A stretch of 64,000 nucleotides of DNA from contig NZ_PYMI01000001.1 in assembly GCF_003025595.1 (NCBI RefSeq), positions 1,116,001 to 1,180,000 on the forward strand. Direction: 5' to 3'. This document shows positions 1-10,810 of this stretch, one piece after another. A program made the translations under genes and the position numbers. Each line of letters begins with the position of its first letter. The stretch's first letter is position 1. Below the pieces are notes generated by a model. It was not told the DNA's origin. It did not search any database and saw only the letters and a program-made list of their open reading frames with translations. Source of the DNA: Photobacterium ganghwense. Lineage in GTDB: Bacteria > Pseudomonadota > Gammaproteobacteria > Enterobacterales > Vibrionaceae.

Positions 1-1
1 T

Positions 2-1927
2 GTAAAACGCCGCATTCTGATCAATCAGGAAAGAGGCAGTAACGAAAACTCCAAAGAACTCCTCAGCAAAATCCAGAGTCGCGTGCTCAAACTGAACCAG
101 GACTTCGATACCCTTTATAACGAAATTCTGCTGGAAATGGCCCGGCGCCACATTTTCCTGGTCAATGAACAACAGCTCGATGATCATCAGCAAAACTGGC
201 TCCGAAAACATTTTCGTACCCAAATCCTTCCCCACATTTCGCCAATCCTGCTGACCGATGATGTGGATTTGCTGCAATTTCTTAAAGACGAATATTCCTA
301 CCTGGCGGTAGAAATGCAGCAAGGCGACAGCAAACGCTACGCCCTGCTGGAGATCCCGACCGATCAGCAGCCACGGTTTATCAAACTGCCGGAGGCCAAA
401 GGGAAGCGCCGCAAGACTCTCATCCTGCTGGATAACATTATCCGCTTCTGTCTCGATGAAATTTTCAGCGGGCTGTTTGAATACGACAGTCTGGCAGCCT
501 ATGCGATGAAAATGACCCGCGATGCGGAATATGACCTGAGCCAGGAAGTGGAACACAGCCTGATGGAGCAGATGTCTGAAGGCCTGAGCCAACGTCTGAC
601 GGCCATGCCGGTCCGGTTCGTGTACCAGCGCGATATGCCGGCAGATATGGTCGACACCCTGTGCAGCATGCTTAAAGTCTCCAGCTACGACAGCATTATC
701 CCGGGCGGCCGTTACCATAACTTCAAAGACTTTATCGGTTTCCCGAACGTCGGCCGCAACTACCTGGAAAATAATCCGCTGCCACCGCTCGAAAGCTACC
801 AGTTTGTCAGCGCCCGCAACGCCTTTGATGCGATCAAAGCGCAGGACATCCTGCTGTACTACCCGTACCACACCTTCAACCACATGACGGAGTTGGTGCG
901 CCAGGCAGCGTACGACCCGAAAGTGCGCAGCATCAAAATCAATATCTACCGGGTGGCCAAACAGTCCCGGATCATTGAGTCAATGATTGATGCCGCCAAC
1001 AACGGCAAACGGGTGACCGTGGTGGTCGAGCTGCAAGCTCGTTTCGATGAGGAAGCCAATATTGAATGGGCCCGACGCCTGACCGAAGCCGGCGTCCATG
1101 TGGTGTTTGGCGTACCGGGCCTGAAGATTCACTCCAAGCTCTGCCTGATCACCCGTATCGAAGGGGATGAACTGGTGCGCTATGCCCATATCGGTACCGG
1201 TAACTTCCACGAGAACACCGCCCGGATTTACACCGACTTCTCCCTGATGACCTGCAAGCCGGCAATCACCGACGAAGTCCGCATGGTGTTCAGCTACATC
1301 CAGAATCCGTACCAGCCGGTGAAATTCAGAAAACTGATTGTCTCGCCGCGTAACTCGCGCTTACGGATGTACGACCTGATTGATCGTGAAATTGCCCATG
1401 CCAAGCAAAATCTGCCGGCGGGTATTACACTCAAGGTGAACAACCTAGTGGATAAAGGATTGATCAACCTGCTTTATCAGGCCAGCAATGCAGGCGTGAA
1501 AATCAAGCTGATCATCCGTGGCATGTGCTCGCTGATCCCCGGCATCAAGGGCATCAGTGAAAATATTACCGCGATCAGCATCGTCGACCGCTTCCTCGAA
1601 CACCCGCGAGTCATGGTGTTTGATAATAACGGCGATCCGGAGGTTTTCATTTCTTCCGCTGACTGGATGACCCGAAACATCGACAACCGAATTGAAGTCG
1701 GCTGTCCGATTGACGACCCGGCCCTGAAGCAAAAGATCATTGATATCCTCAATATCCAGCTGTCAGACACCGTCAAGGCCCGGGTACTCGACCGCGACAT
1801 GAGCAACAATTATGTGTCCCGGGGCAACAAGCGGAAGATCCGATCTCAAATCGAGATCTATGATTATCTGAAGCAGTCGGAAAAACAGCTCAAGAAGCAA
1901 GCGCAGAAAAGTGAAAACGACGCATGA
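2..1927 (+). CDS. ppk: polyphosphate kinase 1 (5' end outside window)
   Basis: Membrane-associated PPK1, which reversibly transfers the gamma-phosphate of ATP onto polyphosphate chains. The frame is open from base 2, so about 50 N-terminal residues are missing; 641 codons are present against roughly 690 in the family. The sequence follows E. coli PPK closely. The autophosphorylated histidine lies in a GLKIHSKL motif (His codon 1130-1132), and the second conserved histidine lies in RFLEHPRV near 1600. The phospholipase-D-like C-terminal domains with SSADWMTRN are intact. The stop overlaps the ppx start by 4 bases (ATGA), so the two opposing polyphosphate enzymes are translationally coupled. 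Identification is very secure; only the start is unseen. Confidence 0.97.
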   Translation, partial: VKRRILINQERGSNENSKELLSKIQSRVLKLNQDFDTLYNEILLEMARRHIFLVNEQQLDDHQQNWLRKHFRTQILPHISPILLTDDVDLLQFLKDEYSYLAVEMQQGDSKRYALLEIPTDQQPRFIKLPEAKGKRRKTLILLDNIIRFCLDEIFSGLFEYDSLAAYAMKMTRDAEYDLSQEVEHSLMEQMSEGLSQRLTAMPVRFVYQRDMPADMVDTLCSMLKVSSYDSIIPGGRYHNFKDFIGFPNVGRNYLENNPLPPLESYQFVSARNAFDAIKAQDILLYYPYHTFNHMTELVRQAAYDPKVRSIKINIYRVAKQSRIIESMIDAANNGKRVTVVVELQARFDEEANIEWARRLTEAGVHVVFGVPGLKIHSKLCLITRIEGDELVRYAHIGTGNFHENTARIYTDFSLMTCKPAITDEVRMVFSYIQNPYQPVKFRKLIVSPRNSRLRMYDLIDREIAHAKQNLPAGITLKVNNLVDKGLINLLYQASNAGVKIKLIIRGMCSLIPGIKGISENITAISIVDRFLEHPRVMVFDNNGDPEVFISSADWMTRNIDNRIEVGCPIDDPALKQKIIDILNIQLSDTVKARVLDRDMSNNYVSRGNKRKIRSQIEIYDYLKQSEKQLKKQAQKSENDA

Positions 1928-3441
1928 CAGAACCCGAAGCACCCCGTGAAATTGCCGCGATAGATATTGGCTCCAACAGCTTTCACATGGTTGTTGCCCG
2001 CGTGGTCGGCCAGAGCCTGCAAATTATCAGTCGCCATAAACAGCGTGTGCATCTGGCCTCCGGGCTGGATGCGCAGCAAAACCTCGATCAGGCCGCGATT
2101 CAGCGCGGCCTGAACTGCTTGGCCATGTTCGCCGAACGCCTGCAAGGGTTCCCGCCGGAAAATGTCCGCATTGCCGCAACCTATACCCTGCGCCAGGCCA
2201 GAAATGCCCACGTTTTTCTCAAGCGGGCTGAAGCTCTGATCCCGTACTCGATCGAAATTATTCCCGGCACCGAAGAAGCCCGCCTGATCTACCTTGGCGT
2301 GGCTCATACCCAGCCGGACAACGGCCGCAAGCTGGTCGTTGATATCGGTGGCGGCAGCACAGAGCTGGTGATCGGGGAAGGTTTTCATCCCCTGATTGCC
2401 TACAGCAAGCACATGGGCTGCGTCAGCTACAACAAGCTGTTTTTCCCGAAAGGCAAAATCAGCAGCAAACGCATGGCTGCCGCCCAGCTGGCTGCCCAGC
2501 AGAAAATGGAAAGTATCGCCAACACCTACATGCGTGCCGGCTGGCAAACGGCAATCGGCTCCTCGGGCACCATCAAGGCGATCCGGGAAGTGCTGATCGG
2601 CATGGGCCATCAGGACGGCGTGATCACCCCGGAACGGCTGGCACTGCTGATTGAGGCCATGCTGAAAGTAAAACAGGCGGACGAGCTGGATCTACCGGGG
2701 CTGACAGACGACCGCAAACCGGTGTTTGCCGCAGGGGTAGCTATCCTCAGCGCAGTCTTCAAATCGCTGGACATTGAAGAGATGATTTTCTCAGACGGCG
2801 CCCTGCGTGAAGGGCTGTTGTACGAGATGGAAGATCGTTTCCGGTTCAGTGATATCCGGGTCCGGACCGCTACCGCAATGGCCGAACAGTACAATGTTGA
2901 TCTAGCCCAGGCAACGCGGGTTAAGGAAACGGCCGAAATGCTCTACAGCCAGATTGAGCCACAACCGGGGCTGACCAAAACCGATCTGGCCACCCTGCTC
3001 GGCTGGGGCGCCCAGTTGCACGAAGTCGGCCTGAGCATCAGCTATCCGGGCTTTCACCGTCACTCGGCCTATCTCCTGCGGCACAGTACCATGCCCGGGT
3101 TTAACCTGGAGCAGCAAACGGTGCTGGCAACACTGGTCAGATACCAACGCAAGAGCCTGAAGCTGGAAGAAATGCCGGAGCTGAGTATTTATAAGCGAAA
3201 GCACCTCTACCCCCTGATCCGCACCCTGCGCCTGGCCGTGGCATTGAATGGCCAACGCAGTGACAGCCCGCTGCCACCGATCACGGTTGAAGCCAACAAA
3301 GAAGAGTGGCGCCTGATCCTGCCGGAAGGCTGGGAAGCCGATAACCGACTGCTCGCCGCCGATCTCCGTCAGGAGCAAGAATACTGGCAGAAAGCCGGCT
3401 GGCAGCTGCACCTATGTGAATCGCCGCTGCTCATCGCGTAA
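1924..3441 (+). CDS. ppx: exopolyphosphatase
   Basis: Exopolyphosphatase/guanosine pentaphosphatase, 505 aa (E. coli about 513). It releases phosphate from polyphosphate ends and belongs to the ASKHA actin-like ATPase fold. The N-terminal phosphate loop [15 protein letters not shown] and the second loop [15 protein letters not shown] are both visible. The C-terminal HD-like helical region contains [20 protein letters not shown]. It starts on the ATG that overlaps the ppk stop. A strong terminator and a heptamer repeat array follow it, so ppk-ppx looks like a closed two-gene unit. Co-location with phoBR groups polyphosphate storage with phosphate sensing. Confidence 0.97.
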   Translation: MTEPEAPREIAAIDIGSNSFHMVVARVVGQSLQIISRHKQRVHLASGLDAQQNLDQAAIQRGLNCLAMFAERLQGFPPENVRIAATYTLRQARNAHVFLKRAEALIPYSIEIIPGTEEARLIYLGVAHTQPDNGRKLVVDIGGGSTELVIGEGFHPLIAYSKHMGCVSYNKLFFPKGKISSKRMAAAQLAAQQKMESIANTYMRAGWQTAIGSSGTIKAIREVLIGMGHQDGVITPERLALLIEAMLKVKQADELDLPGLTDDRKPVFAAGVAILSAVFKSLDIEEMIFSDGALREGLLYEMEDRFRFSDIRVRTATAMAEQYNVDLAQATRVKETAEMLYSQIEPQPGLTKTDLATLLGWGAQLHEVGLSISYPGFHRHSAYLLRHSTMPGFNLEQQTVLATLVRYQRKSLKLEEMPELSIYKRKHLYPLIRTLRLAVALNGQRSDSPLPPITVEANKEEWRLILPEGWEADNRLLAADLRQEQEYWQKAGWQLHLCESPLLIA

Positions 3442-3474
3442 CCACGGACATCGACCAGTACTAAATGCCAGCTA

Positions 3475-3540
3475 GGTGCCAGGTGCCAGGTGCCAGGTGC
3501 CAGGTGCCAGGTGCCAGGTGCCAGGTGCCAGGTGCCAGGC
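3475..3540. repeat. heptanucleotide tandem array, 9 copies
   Basis: Nine perfect head-to-tail copies of GGTGCCA (3475-3537) followed by a partial copy. The array lies between the ppx stop and the terminator shared with the convergent pstS-like gene. Perfect identity suggests recent slippage. A 7-bp unit would shift any reading frame, consistent with a non-coding position. No function is evident. Confidence 0.95.
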
Positions 3541-3547
3541 AAAACAC

Positions 3548-3579
3548 AAAACGGCTTGCCCTGAGGCAAGCCGTTTTTT
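3548..3579. terminator. bidirectional intrinsic terminator, ppx / pstS-like
   Basis: An 11-bp stem (AACGGCTTGCC paired with GGCAAGCCGTT, loop CTGA) is followed by six T on the plus strand and preceded by an A-rich stretch that serves the minus strand. It sits between convergent genes. Confidence 0.9.
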
Positions 3580-3627
3580 GGTAGTTAGCCCCATCTGACC
3601 GCTCAAGAGCTGACCGGCCGAGGAAAC

Positions 3628-4689
3628 TCACAGCTCCAGTTGGCGCAGGGTCGCTTCAACGGAACTGGAAGGCAGCGGGATGTAGCCGTCCTTCTCCACC
3701 AGATCCTGGCCGGTGTGAGAGAGAATAAAACGGACAAACTCAGCCACCAGCGGCGACAACGGTTTGTCCGGCTGCTTGTTGATGTAGATATACAGATAAC
3801 GAGACAGCGGGTATTTGCCGTTGACGGAGTTCTCGATGGTAGCAGCCACATAGTCAGTTCCTTCGCGGGCAATCGGAATCGCCCGAATCCCAGTCGTCTG
3901 GTAACCCACCCCGGAGTAACCGATCGAGGTCAGTGAACTGGCGACCGACTGCACCACCGATGCCGACCCCGGCTGTTCATTCACGTTGTTGCGAAAGTCA
4001 CCGTGGCATAGGGCCTGCTGTTTGAAGAAACCATAGGTGCCGGATACCGAGTTACGCCCAAACAGCTGAATATCCCGCTCGGCCCAGCGCCCAGTCATAC
4101 CGACCTGTCCCCAGTGATCAATAGGTGTCAGCCCGCCACAACGCAGAGTTCGGGAATAAATCGCATCCAGCTGAGCAAAATTCAGTCCTTTCAGGGGATT
4201 ATCTTCATGGACAAACACCGCCAGTGCATCAATCGCCACCCGGATTTCAGTCGGCGGGTAACCGAATTCCTGCTCAAACGCTGCAATTTCTTTGGCTTTC
4301 ATCCGTCGGCTCATCGGCCCCAGCTGCGCTGTCGATTCAATCAGGGCTATGGGCGCGGTAGACGAACCGGCCGCCTGGATCTGAATATTGACCCCGGGAT
4401 AAAAGCGCTTGAATTCTTCTGACCAGTAGGTCATCAGGTTGGCAAAAGTATCGGAGCCGACCGATGACAGGTTGCCGGCTATCCCGACCCCGGTCACCGG
4501 CTGGTAGTCAGGTAAACGGCTATGGGTGGCCTGCGCCGGACTGCTGGCCACCAGTGTCATCAGCACGCCCAGTCCGGCCGACAGAAATCCGGATGACAAA
4601 ACCTCGGCTGACAGACGGGTACACAATGCCCGTGGCCAATGAGCGAGGCGACGCAGTTGGTACAGGGCGACTTTCCCTCTCGTCCTCAA
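3628..4689 (-). CDS. PstS-family phosphate-binding protein
   Basis: Periplasmic substrate-binding protein of the PstS family, 353 aa from a TTG start. TTG is chosen because AAGGAG lies 9 bases upstream and an in-frame TAA sits three codons before it. The n-region is unusually long and basic (about 28 residues). It is followed by a hydrophobic segment and a probable signal-peptidase site after SSPAQA (about residue 54). The mature part shows [19 protein letters not shown] and [13 protein letters not shown], typical of phosphate-binding proteins. It lies downstream of phoR on the same strand, where Vibrio relatives carry a comparable gene. No pstCAB genes are nearby, so it may work with a transporter elsewhere or act in sensing. 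Confidence 0.85.
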   Translation of the reverse strand: MRTRGKVALYQLRRLAHWPRALCTRLSAEVLSSGFLSAGLGVLMTLVASSPAQATHSRLPDYQPVTGVGIAGNLSSVGSDTFANLMTYWSEEFKRFYPGVNIQIQAAGSSTAPIALIESTAQLGPMSRRMKAKEIAAFEQEFGYPPTEIRVAIDALAVFVHEDNPLKGLNFAQLDAIYSRTLRCGGLTPIDHWGQVGMTGRWAERDIQLFGRNSVSGTYGFFKQQALCHGDFRNNVNEQPGSASVVQSVASSLTSIGYSGVGYQTTGIRAIPIAREGTDYVAATIENSVNGKYPLSRYLYIYINKQPDKPLSPLVAEFVRFILSHTGQDLVEKDGYIPLPSSSVEATLRQLEL

Positions 4690-4713
4690 GACGGCTTACT
4701 CCTTAAATACGGC

Positions 4714-4735
4714 AAAAGCGGCCACAAGGGCCGCT
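4714..4735 (-). terminator. weak terminator or attenuator between phoR and pstS-like gene
   Basis: A 7-bp GC stem (AGCGGCC with GGCCGCT, 5-base loop) is followed by only four T on the minus strand. It is probably leaky and would allow partial read-through from phoBR. Confidence 0.4.
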
Positions 4736-4758
4736 AAGAGTCACTGATGTATTTGCGC

Positions 4759-6063
4759 TCAGGCCGCTTTGGCAACCAGGCGCTGTGGCAGGGTAAAGGA
4801 GAACGTACTGCCTTCCCCCACCACACTTTCAATTTCCAGGTGCGAGTCATGGTGACTCAGAGCATGTTTCACAATAGCCAGCCCCAGACCGCTTCCCCCG
4901 GTTTCCCGAGAGCGGGCCTTATCCACCCGGTAGAAACGTTCCGTCAGGCGGTGAATGTGCTGCGGTTCAATGCCCTGCCCGTGGTCAATCACTTCCAGCC
5001 GTGGCCCGCCCGGAGACAGGAACCAGCGTACTTTGACTTCCGCATTGGTCGGGGTGTGTTTCACCGCGTTGTACACCAGGTTAGAAATCGCACTGCGCAG
5101 CTGATCTTCATCACCACGTACTTTGAGGCTTTTATCAACTTCAAAAGTGAACAGGTGCTCATCACCACCGCTGAGAGACACCGCTTCTTTTTCCAGGATT
5201 TCCAGCATTGCCGGTACATCGATGGTTTCTTCCAGCTCGATATTCGGGGCCGCCTCAATCTTCGACAGGGTCAGCAGTTGCTCCACCAGTGAGTTCATTC
5301 GGCTTAACTGCTCAGTCATGACGCCATGGGCTTTATCCCACATCGGGCCAACCAGCATATCCGGATCTTTGGACATTTCCAGATACCCCTGCAGCACCGT
5401 CATCGGGGTACGCAGTTCATGGGAAACGTTAGCAAAGAAGTTGCGGCGCATCCCCTCAAGCTGCTTCACCTGCGACACATCACGTACCACCATCAGGTAT
5501 TCCCCTTCGGTATACGGCATGATACGCAGCTCCAACGTGCGGTCAAAATTAAAGGGCGAGGTAATTTCCAGCGGCATATCAAAGGAGCGTCCGGCCAGAT
5601 AGCGGACAAAATCCGGACTGCGCAACAGATTACTGATCGGCTGCCCGGCATCATCCGGCCAACGGAATCCCAGCAGATCCTGCGCCAGCTTGTTACACCA
5701 GACGATGTTCCCTTCGCTGCGAAAGACAACAACAGCATCAGGAAGGGATTCCGCACCATTGCGGAAGCGGCGGATCAGAGTTGCCAGTTCTTTGCGGCGG
5801 CGACGGTTGCGCTGTTGCAGCCGGTAAATCCCGTTAAACAGAGGTTCCCAGCTGCCCGAGCCGGAAGGCGGTGTCAGGCTGCGCTCTTTCCACAGCCAGT
5901 TGGACATTTTCAGCTGATTATGAAAATGCCAGATAAGTTGGATCCATGTTGCCACCAGCAAGAACCAAGGCATATAGCCAAAGATCATTCCCAGGGCCAC
6001 CCAAGGCAAGTAGAAAAGGATCAGTTCCCAGACCAACTTTTTCCACGACAGCCGCTCAACCAT
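4759..6063 (-). CDS. phoR: phosphate regulon sensor histidine kinase
   Basis: PhoR, 434 aa (E. coli 431). It phosphorylates PhoB when phosphate is low and is held off by the Pst/PhoU complex. Two adjacent hydrophobic segments at residues 12-45 anchor it, with almost no periplasmic loop, as in E. coli. A PAS domain follows ([18 protein letters not shown], about 100-190). The H-box [10 protein letters not shown] holds the phospho-accepting His, with an N-box (NLVYNAVKH) and a G-box ([14 protein letters not shown]). It lies 64 bases downstream of phoB on the same strand, so the two are co-transcribed. Confidence 0.97.
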   Translation of the reverse strand: MVERLSWKKLVWELILFYLPWVALGMIFGYMPWFLLVATWIQLIWHFHNQLKMSNWLWKERSLTPPSGSGSWEPLFNGIYRLQQRNRRRRKELATLIRRFRNGAESLPDAVVVFRSEGNIVWCNKLAQDLLGFRWPDDAGQPISNLLRSPDFVRYLAGRSFDMPLEITSPFNFDRTLELRIMPYTEGEYLMVVRDVSQVKQLEGMRRNFFANVSHELRTPMTVLQGYLEMSKDPDMLVGPMWDKAHGVMTEQLSRMNSLVEQLLTLSKIEAAPNIELEETIDVPAMLEILEKEAVSLSGGDEHLFTFEVDKSLKVRGDEDQLRSAISNLVYNAVKHTPTNAEVKVRWFLSPGGPRLEVIDHGQGIEPQHIHRLTERFYRVDKARSRETGGSGLGLAIVKHALSHHDSHLEIESVVGEGSTFSFTLPQRLVAKAA

Positions 6064-6127
6064 TGTTTACTCCGTGACAGCGGAGCATTCAGGTCACTCC
6101 CGCTGTCTGTTACTGCTTTGAAAACCA

Positions 6128-6817
6128 CTAAACCCGTGTTGAGAAACGATACCCGGCACCACGTACAGTCTGCACCAGCTTATCGTGACCATGTGCTTCC
6201 AGCGCCTTACGCAGGCGACGGATGTGAACATCGACCGTACGGTCTTCGACATACACATTGGTTCCCCAGACATTGTTCAGCAGCTGTTCACGACTGTACA
6301 CCCGCTCCTGATGCGTCATGAAGAAATGCAGCATCTTAAATTCAGTCGGCCCCATCTCCAACGGCTGCTCGTTCGAGGTCACACGGTGTGAGACCGGATC
6401 CAACTTCAGCCCCTGGACATCAATCACATCATCCAGCGAAGTCGGGGATACCCGACGCATCACGGCTTTCAGCCGTGCCATCAGTTCTTTCGGAGAAAAA
6501 GGCTTGGTGATGTAGTCATCCGCACCGACTTCCAGTCCGCGGACTTTATCTTCTTCCTCACCCCGCGCCGTCAGCATCACGACCGGAATCTGGCGTGTTA
6601 CTTCATCGCGTTTCAGGTGTTTAATCAGGTTGATACCGGAACCGCCAGGCAGCATCCAGTCAAGCAGAACCAGCTCAGGGTACGGCTCGCAAATCTTTTC
6701 CAGCGCCGTGTCGTAATCCTCAGCTTCAATAGCCTGATAGCCTTTTTGTTCAAGAACAAAACAGAGCATTTCGCGGATTGGTGCTTCGTCCTCTACAACA
6801 AGAATCCGTCTTACCAT
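6128..6817 (-). CDS. phoB: phosphate regulon response regulator
   Basis: PhoB, 229 aa from this ATG, exactly the E. coli length, starting [11 protein letters not shown]. An upstream in-frame ATG at 6826 would add three residues, but the AGG Shine-Dalgarno would be only 2 bases away. The receiver domain has the acidic pocket VVEDE, the phospho-acceptor Asp in [10 protein letters not shown] and the conserved Lys in [10 protein letters not shown]. The C-terminal winged helix ([19 protein letters not shown]) binds Pho boxes. A Pho box lies 54 bases upstream, implying autoregulation. It heads the phoB-phoR-(pstS-like) unit. Confidence 0.97.
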   Translation of the reverse strand: MVRRILVVEDEAPIREMLCFVLEQKGYQAIEAEDYDTALEKICEPYPELVLLDWMLPGGSGINLIKHLKRDEVTRQIPVVMLTARGEEEDKVRGLEVGADDYITKPFSPKELMARLKAVMRRVSPTSLDDVIDVQGLKLDPVSHRVTSNEQPLEMGPTEFKMLHFFMTHQERVYSREQLLNNVWGTNVYVEDRTVDVHIRRLRKALEAHGHDKLVQTVRGAGYRFSTRV

Positions 6818-6870
6818 AATGTTCATTACCTACTTAGTTGCTGTCTTTCGAGCGCCATTATGTGTGTAAA

Positions 6871-6890
6871 GTATGACACTTTTGTGACTA
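6871..6890 (-). promoter_or_regulatory. Pho box upstream of phoB
   Basis: On the minus strand two GTCA(C/T) cores, AGTCAC and TGTCAT, are separated by exactly 11 bases with an A-rich spacer. This matches the two 7-bp direct repeats plus 4-bp spacer of a PhoB site. It points towards phoB. Confidence 0.75.
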
Positions 6891-6938
6891 GCCCGGAGAA
6901 AAACGTAACCTGTTGTATATGAAACTGTCATACAAACC

Positions 6939-6963
6939 AGGTTGTGAATCAAGCTCACAACCT
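6939..6963. repeat. 9-bp inverted repeat downstream of sbcC
   Basis: AGGTTGTGA and TCACAACCT form a perfect 9-bp stem with a 7-base loop, 26 bases after the sbcC stop. Neither strand has a T-run, so it is a weak terminator candidate or an mRNA 3' stabiliser for sbcDC. Confidence 0.5.
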
Positions 6964-6988
6964 AGCCGTACAATATTCAATCAGGCGC

Positions 6989-9900
6989 TTAACCTTTGAC
7001 CGCTATTTTACTCCGTCCCCCGCCCTGCGCTTCAACGCAAACCTGCACCCCGATACGCTCCACCAGCGTGCTGACATGGGAGATCACGCCGATCTGACGT
7101 CCATCGGCCTGCAGCGCATCCAGGCAGGACAGTGCCATTTCCAGGCTGTCCGGGTCCAGCGTACCAAAACCTTCGTCAATAAACAGTGACCCCAGTTGGC
7201 GGGTATCGGCCGCGAGGGAGGCCAACGCCAACGCCAGAGCCAGCGACACCAGGAAACTTTCCCCGCCTGACAGAGATTCCACGCTGCGCACTTCGTCGCC
7301 CATGTCGTGGTCAATCACCTGCAAGGCTAGCGGGCTGCCCGGAACCGGTTGCAGCGCGTAACGCGGAGCCAGCTCCTGCAAATGCTCATTGGCCAACACC
7401 ACCAGCTGCTGCAGGGTCAGTCCCTGTGCCAGCGTGCGGAACTTGTTGCCGGTTGCTGAGCCAATCAGCTCGCTCATCTGACCCCACAGTTCAGTCTGCT
7501 GTTGCTGCGCCGCCAGCTTCTCGGTCAGCTCCCCGGCCTGCTGCAGTGCCTGTTCAGCCTGTACCAGCCGTTGACGCAGCCGGAAGATCTGCTCTTCCAG
7601 TCCGGCTTTGTCCTGCTGCCACTGGGTCTGCAACGGTGCCAGCTGGACGCTGATCGGCTCTGCCGAATTCAGGGCCAACTCAAAAGCCTCGCCCCAGTCA
7701 CGAGCAGCATCGGCTGCAGCCTGATGCAGCTCAATGGCGCGCTGCCGCTCCTTCAGCACTGACGCCGCCTGGGTGAGCGCATCATCCAGCGCCTTCAGGG
7801 CCGCCTGCTCTTGCTCCTGCCAGTGTTCATCTTTACTCAGCAACTGCATCAGCTGATGTTCATTCAGTCCCAGCTTTTCCTGCCAGCCCAGCCAGTCATG
7901 AACCACCTGACGGTGCTCCGCTGCCGTCTCTTTTTCCTGCTGCTGCCAGCCTGTCAGCGCTGCCTCGGCGGCGGCCACTTTCTCACCGGCCTGGCGCTGC
8001 GCCTGCTCCGTTTCAGTCAGTCGCTGCTGGGCCTCAGACATAGCGGCTTTGTGCTGGGCCGCCAGGCTGTCAGCATTCTGCTCACCGATGATAGCGACCC
8101 GTTGCTGCCAGGTAGATTCCGCCTGCTGCTGCAACGTCGCCGCTTTCTGCTGCCATTCCGCCAGTTGGCGATAGCCTGCCGCCAGTCCGGCTTCCAGTTC
8201 TGCCAACTGCGGTGCCAGTTCCGTCAATTGCTGCTCGGTCTGCTCCAGCTCTTTCTTACCGGAAAGATAATGTTCAACCTGTTGTTTCAGCTGATGAATA
8301 TACTGCTCCGAACCGTGCTGACGCAGCATCTGCAGCCACTGGTTGCTGCCGTACTGCTCGTTCAGTGCCTCACTGCGAGCCGCCAGAATCACCTGTTGGG
8401 TCTCGCTCTGTTGCTCAATCGACTGCAGTCGTTCTTTCCACTGAGTCGCACTCTGCTCCAGCTGGTGCTGACGCTCTTTCATTTCCGTGGCGGCCTGCTG
8501 CAACTGATGTTGCTGATGTTGCAGATGACGCCCGTGCTGAATCTGCTGCTGGGCCAGTTCCATCGCCTGCTGCTGCAAACGGATGTCACGGTAAGCCTGC
8601 TCAGCGTCCTGCTGCCATTGGCGTAATTGGTCGTTCAGCCGGGCGGTGTCCGGTGACACCGTCAGGCTCTCCTCCAGCTCCAGTTGTTTGAGCACATCCA
8701 GCAGCGGAGCCAGCAGTTGATCCTGATACTGACGGAAACGGTGCAACTCATTATCAATCACCGCCAGACGCTGCTGACCGTGTGGTAACTGCTGTTGCAG
8801 GTGGCGGCGTTCTCCTTCTCCGTCCTGCAGTTGCTGCTGCAGTTCACGCAGGCGTTGTTGCTGTTGGTGCAGCAAGCCTTCAACCACCGGATGCTGCGCG
8901 GCGTACGGATGATCTTCCGAACCACACAACGGGCACGGGGTATCAGGCTTAAGCTGGCTGCGGTACTCCGAAAGGTTCACCACGGCCAGACTCTGCTGGA
9001 ACTGCTGCTCGGCTTCCTGATACCGGGCCCGCAACTGCTCCATCGCCGGAGCCAGTGCCGCCAGTCGCTGCTCCACCTGAGTCAGATACTCAGTCAACTC
9101 TTGTCGCTCACCCTGCAGTTTTTCCGTCTGCTCCAGCAGCCCGGCCCACTCTTTGGTGCCGGACATCGCCTGGCGCAGGGTATCGAGTTCGGCTTGCTTG
9201 TCGTTGTATCGTTTCTGGCTGTCGGCCAGCTGCTGCTCTTGTTGCGCCAGATCCAGTCGGGTCAGCTGCTGCTCAAGCTCGCCTAAGTGACCGCTCACCT
9301 CTTTTTGTTGCTGCTCCAGCAGCGCAAAATTGCGAGACTGCGATTGCTGCTCATGCAGGATCTGCTGCTTTTCCTGAGCCAGACGGCCTAAGGTGCGATG
9401 CGCCGAGAGGTACTGATCCAGGTTATCCAGAACCGGCTGATACTGCTCCGCGACACCGGCCAGTTCATGATATTGCTCGAGCTGGATCCGCAACTGATGC
9501 TGACGGGTTCGCCACTGCAACTGCTGGCGTTTTTTCTCGTCCAGAGCAGTTTGCTGGCGCTGACAGTCATTCTGATGCTGCTGGAACTCAGCCTCAATAG
9601 CACTCAACTGACGCTGGGTTGCCGCCAGTTGTTCATCCAGTACCGTGACCTGCTTGAGTTTCGGCTCCAGCGCTTCCCACTGCTGGCGGGCGATGTTCAG
9701 GGCTGTGCGGGCCTGCTGCACCGCGCCATCGGCATTGACCAGCTGCTGCTTGTCCTGAACCAGACTTTGCTGGGCATTGGTGATTGAGGTTTCCAGCTTC
9801 GCCAACTGCAACCGGGTTTTCTGCAGCAGGGAAAAATCGTGTCTGGCCGGTTGCGCTTTGGCTATCTGTACCAGTGTTTCACGACGGGGAGCCGCCTCCT

Positions 9901-10774
9901 GGTGCTGTTGTTCTGCTTGCTGGCGGGCCTGCTGCGCATCCGCGCATTGCTGCGCCAGGCGCGCTTCGGTCTCCAGCGCCTGCTGATGCTGCGCCAGCGC
10001 CGTCAGTGATTGATCGATACCTTGCAGCTGCGCTTTGAACTGTTCCAATTGAGCGGATAACTCGGCCTTTTGCTCATCATCCAGCAGTTCAATGTCCCCC
10101 AGCTGCGCCTGAAGCTGAGTCAGTTTCTGTTTTTCGTCCCGGGCGCGTTCATAGGCCGCGACGGACAGGCGGCCGTAAATCTCACCGCCGGTCATGCGTT
10201 CGAGCAGAGCGGCACGCTCGTCGGATCCGGCTTTAAGGAACGCGGCAAATTCCCCCTGCGGCAGCATTACCGCCCGGCGGAACTGTTCAAACGTCAGGCC
10301 AATCAGGCGCTCAATCTCCGTCTGCAGCTCGGCTTTTTTACCGGCAAAACGCTGTCCGGTGTCGAGGTTTTCCAGCCATTGTTCCGCGGCCTGAATACGG
10401 CCGTCCGCCTTGCTCCGAGCACGGCGCACATGCCAGTGGGCCCGCCAGGCGGTGCCGTCATTGGCCATGAAATCCACCTCGGCGTAGCCTTCGGCTTTGC
10501 CGCGCGACAGAATGCTGCGCACGTCATTGGCCTTGATCCGGTTCGACTCATCATCGCGACCAATTTCAGCATCGTTTTTCTTGTTCGATTGCAGGCGGGG
10601 AATGCGGTCGTACAGCGCCAGACAGATGGCATCCAGCAGCGTGGATTTTCCGGCCCCGGTCTTACCGGTGATGGCAAACAAACCGGCTTCGCCCAGCCGG
10701 CCACCGGCAAAATCAATCTCAAACGGTTGCTGCAGACTGGCAAGGTTTTCACCACGTAGCGCAAGTATTTTCAT
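6989..10774 (-). CDS. sbcC: exonuclease SbcCD ATPase subunit
   Basis: SMC/Rad50-like ATPase of the SbcCD nuclease, which opens hairpins and palindromes and processes DNA ends. The Walker A AITGKTGAGKSTLLDAI is near residue 35. Two long glutamine-rich coiled-coil arms flank a zinc hook (TPCPLCGSEDHP, near residue 615). The ABC signature ESLSGGESFLVSLALALA and Walker B LFIDEGFGTLD close the C-terminal half. At 1261 aa it is about 200 residues longer than the E. coli protein, the excess lying in the coiled coils. It is 36 bases downstream of sbcD on the same strand, forming the usual sbcDC operon. Confidence 0.97.
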   Translation of the reverse strand: MKILALRGENLASLQQPFEIDFAGGRLGEAGLFAITGKTGAGKSTLLDAICLALYDRIPRLQSNKKNDAEIGRDDESNRIKANDVRSILSRGKAEGYAEVDFMANDGTAWRAHWHVRRARSKADGRIQAAEQWLENLDTGQRFAGKKAELQTEIERLIGLTFEQFRRAVMLPQGEFAAFLKAGSDERAALLERMTGGEIYGRLSVAAYERARDEKQKLTQLQAQLGDIELLDDEQKAELSAQLEQFKAQLQGIDQSLTALAQHQQALETEARLAQQCADAQQARQQAEQQHQEAAPRRETLVQIAKAQPARHDFSLLQKTRLQLAKLETSITNAQQSLVQDKQQLVNADGAVQQARTALNIARQQWEALEPKLKQVTVLDEQLAATQRQLSAIEAEFQQHQNDCQRQQTALDEKKRQQLQWRTRQHQLRIQLEQYHELAGVAEQYQPVLDNLDQYLSAHRTLGRLAQEKQQILHEQQSQSRNFALLEQQQKEVSGHLGELEQQLTRLDLAQQEQQLADSQKRYNDKQAELDTLRQAMSGTKEWAGLLEQTEKLQGERQELTEYLTQVEQRLAALAPAMEQLRARYQEAEQQFQQSLAVVNLSEYRSQLKPDTPCPLCGSEDHPYAAQHPVVEGLLHQQQQRLRELQQQLQDGEGERRHLQQQLPHGQQRLAVIDNELHRFRQYQDQLLAPLLDVLKQLELEESLTVSPDTARLNDQLRQWQQDAEQAYRDIRLQQQAMELAQQQIQHGRHLQHQQHQLQQAATEMKERQHQLEQSATQWKERLQSIEQQSETQQVILAARSEALNEQYGSNQWLQMLRQHGSEQYIHQLKQQVEHYLSGKKELEQTEQQLTELAPQLAELEAGLAAGYRQLAEWQQKAATLQQQAESTWQQRVAIIGEQNADSLAAQHKAAMSEAQQRLTETEQAQRQAGEKVAAAEAALTGWQQQEKETAAEHRQVVHDWLGWQEKLGLNEHQLMQLLSKDEHWQEQEQAALKALDDALTQAASVLKERQRAIELHQAAADAARDWGEAFELALNSAEPISVQLAPLQTQWQQDKAGLEEQIFRLRQRLVQAEQALQQAGELTEKLAAQQQQTELWGQMSELIGSATGNKFRTLAQGLTLQQLVVLANEHLQELAPRYALQPVPGSPLALQVIDHDMGDEVRSVESLSGGESFLVSLALALALASLAADTRQLGSLFIDEGFGTLDPDSLEMALSCLDALQADGRQIGVISHVSTLVERIGVQVCVEAQGGGRSKIAVKG

Positions 10775-10810
10775 CGTTGTTGTGCTCTCTTCATTTACTC
10801 GGTGGCTGTA

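Noticed and set aside
3475..3540. CRISPR-like repetition
   Set aside because: The 7-bp units are contiguous with no spacers and no cas genes are in the window.
3369..3569. A minus-strand frame encoding GTWHLAP repeats
   Set aside because: It is only the translation of the heptamer array and ppx tail; no ribosome site.
6913..6937. A second Pho box (TTGTATA and CTGTCATA) on the plus strand
   Set aside because: The two half-sites are 12 bases apart instead of 11, only one is good, and no plus-strand gene follows.
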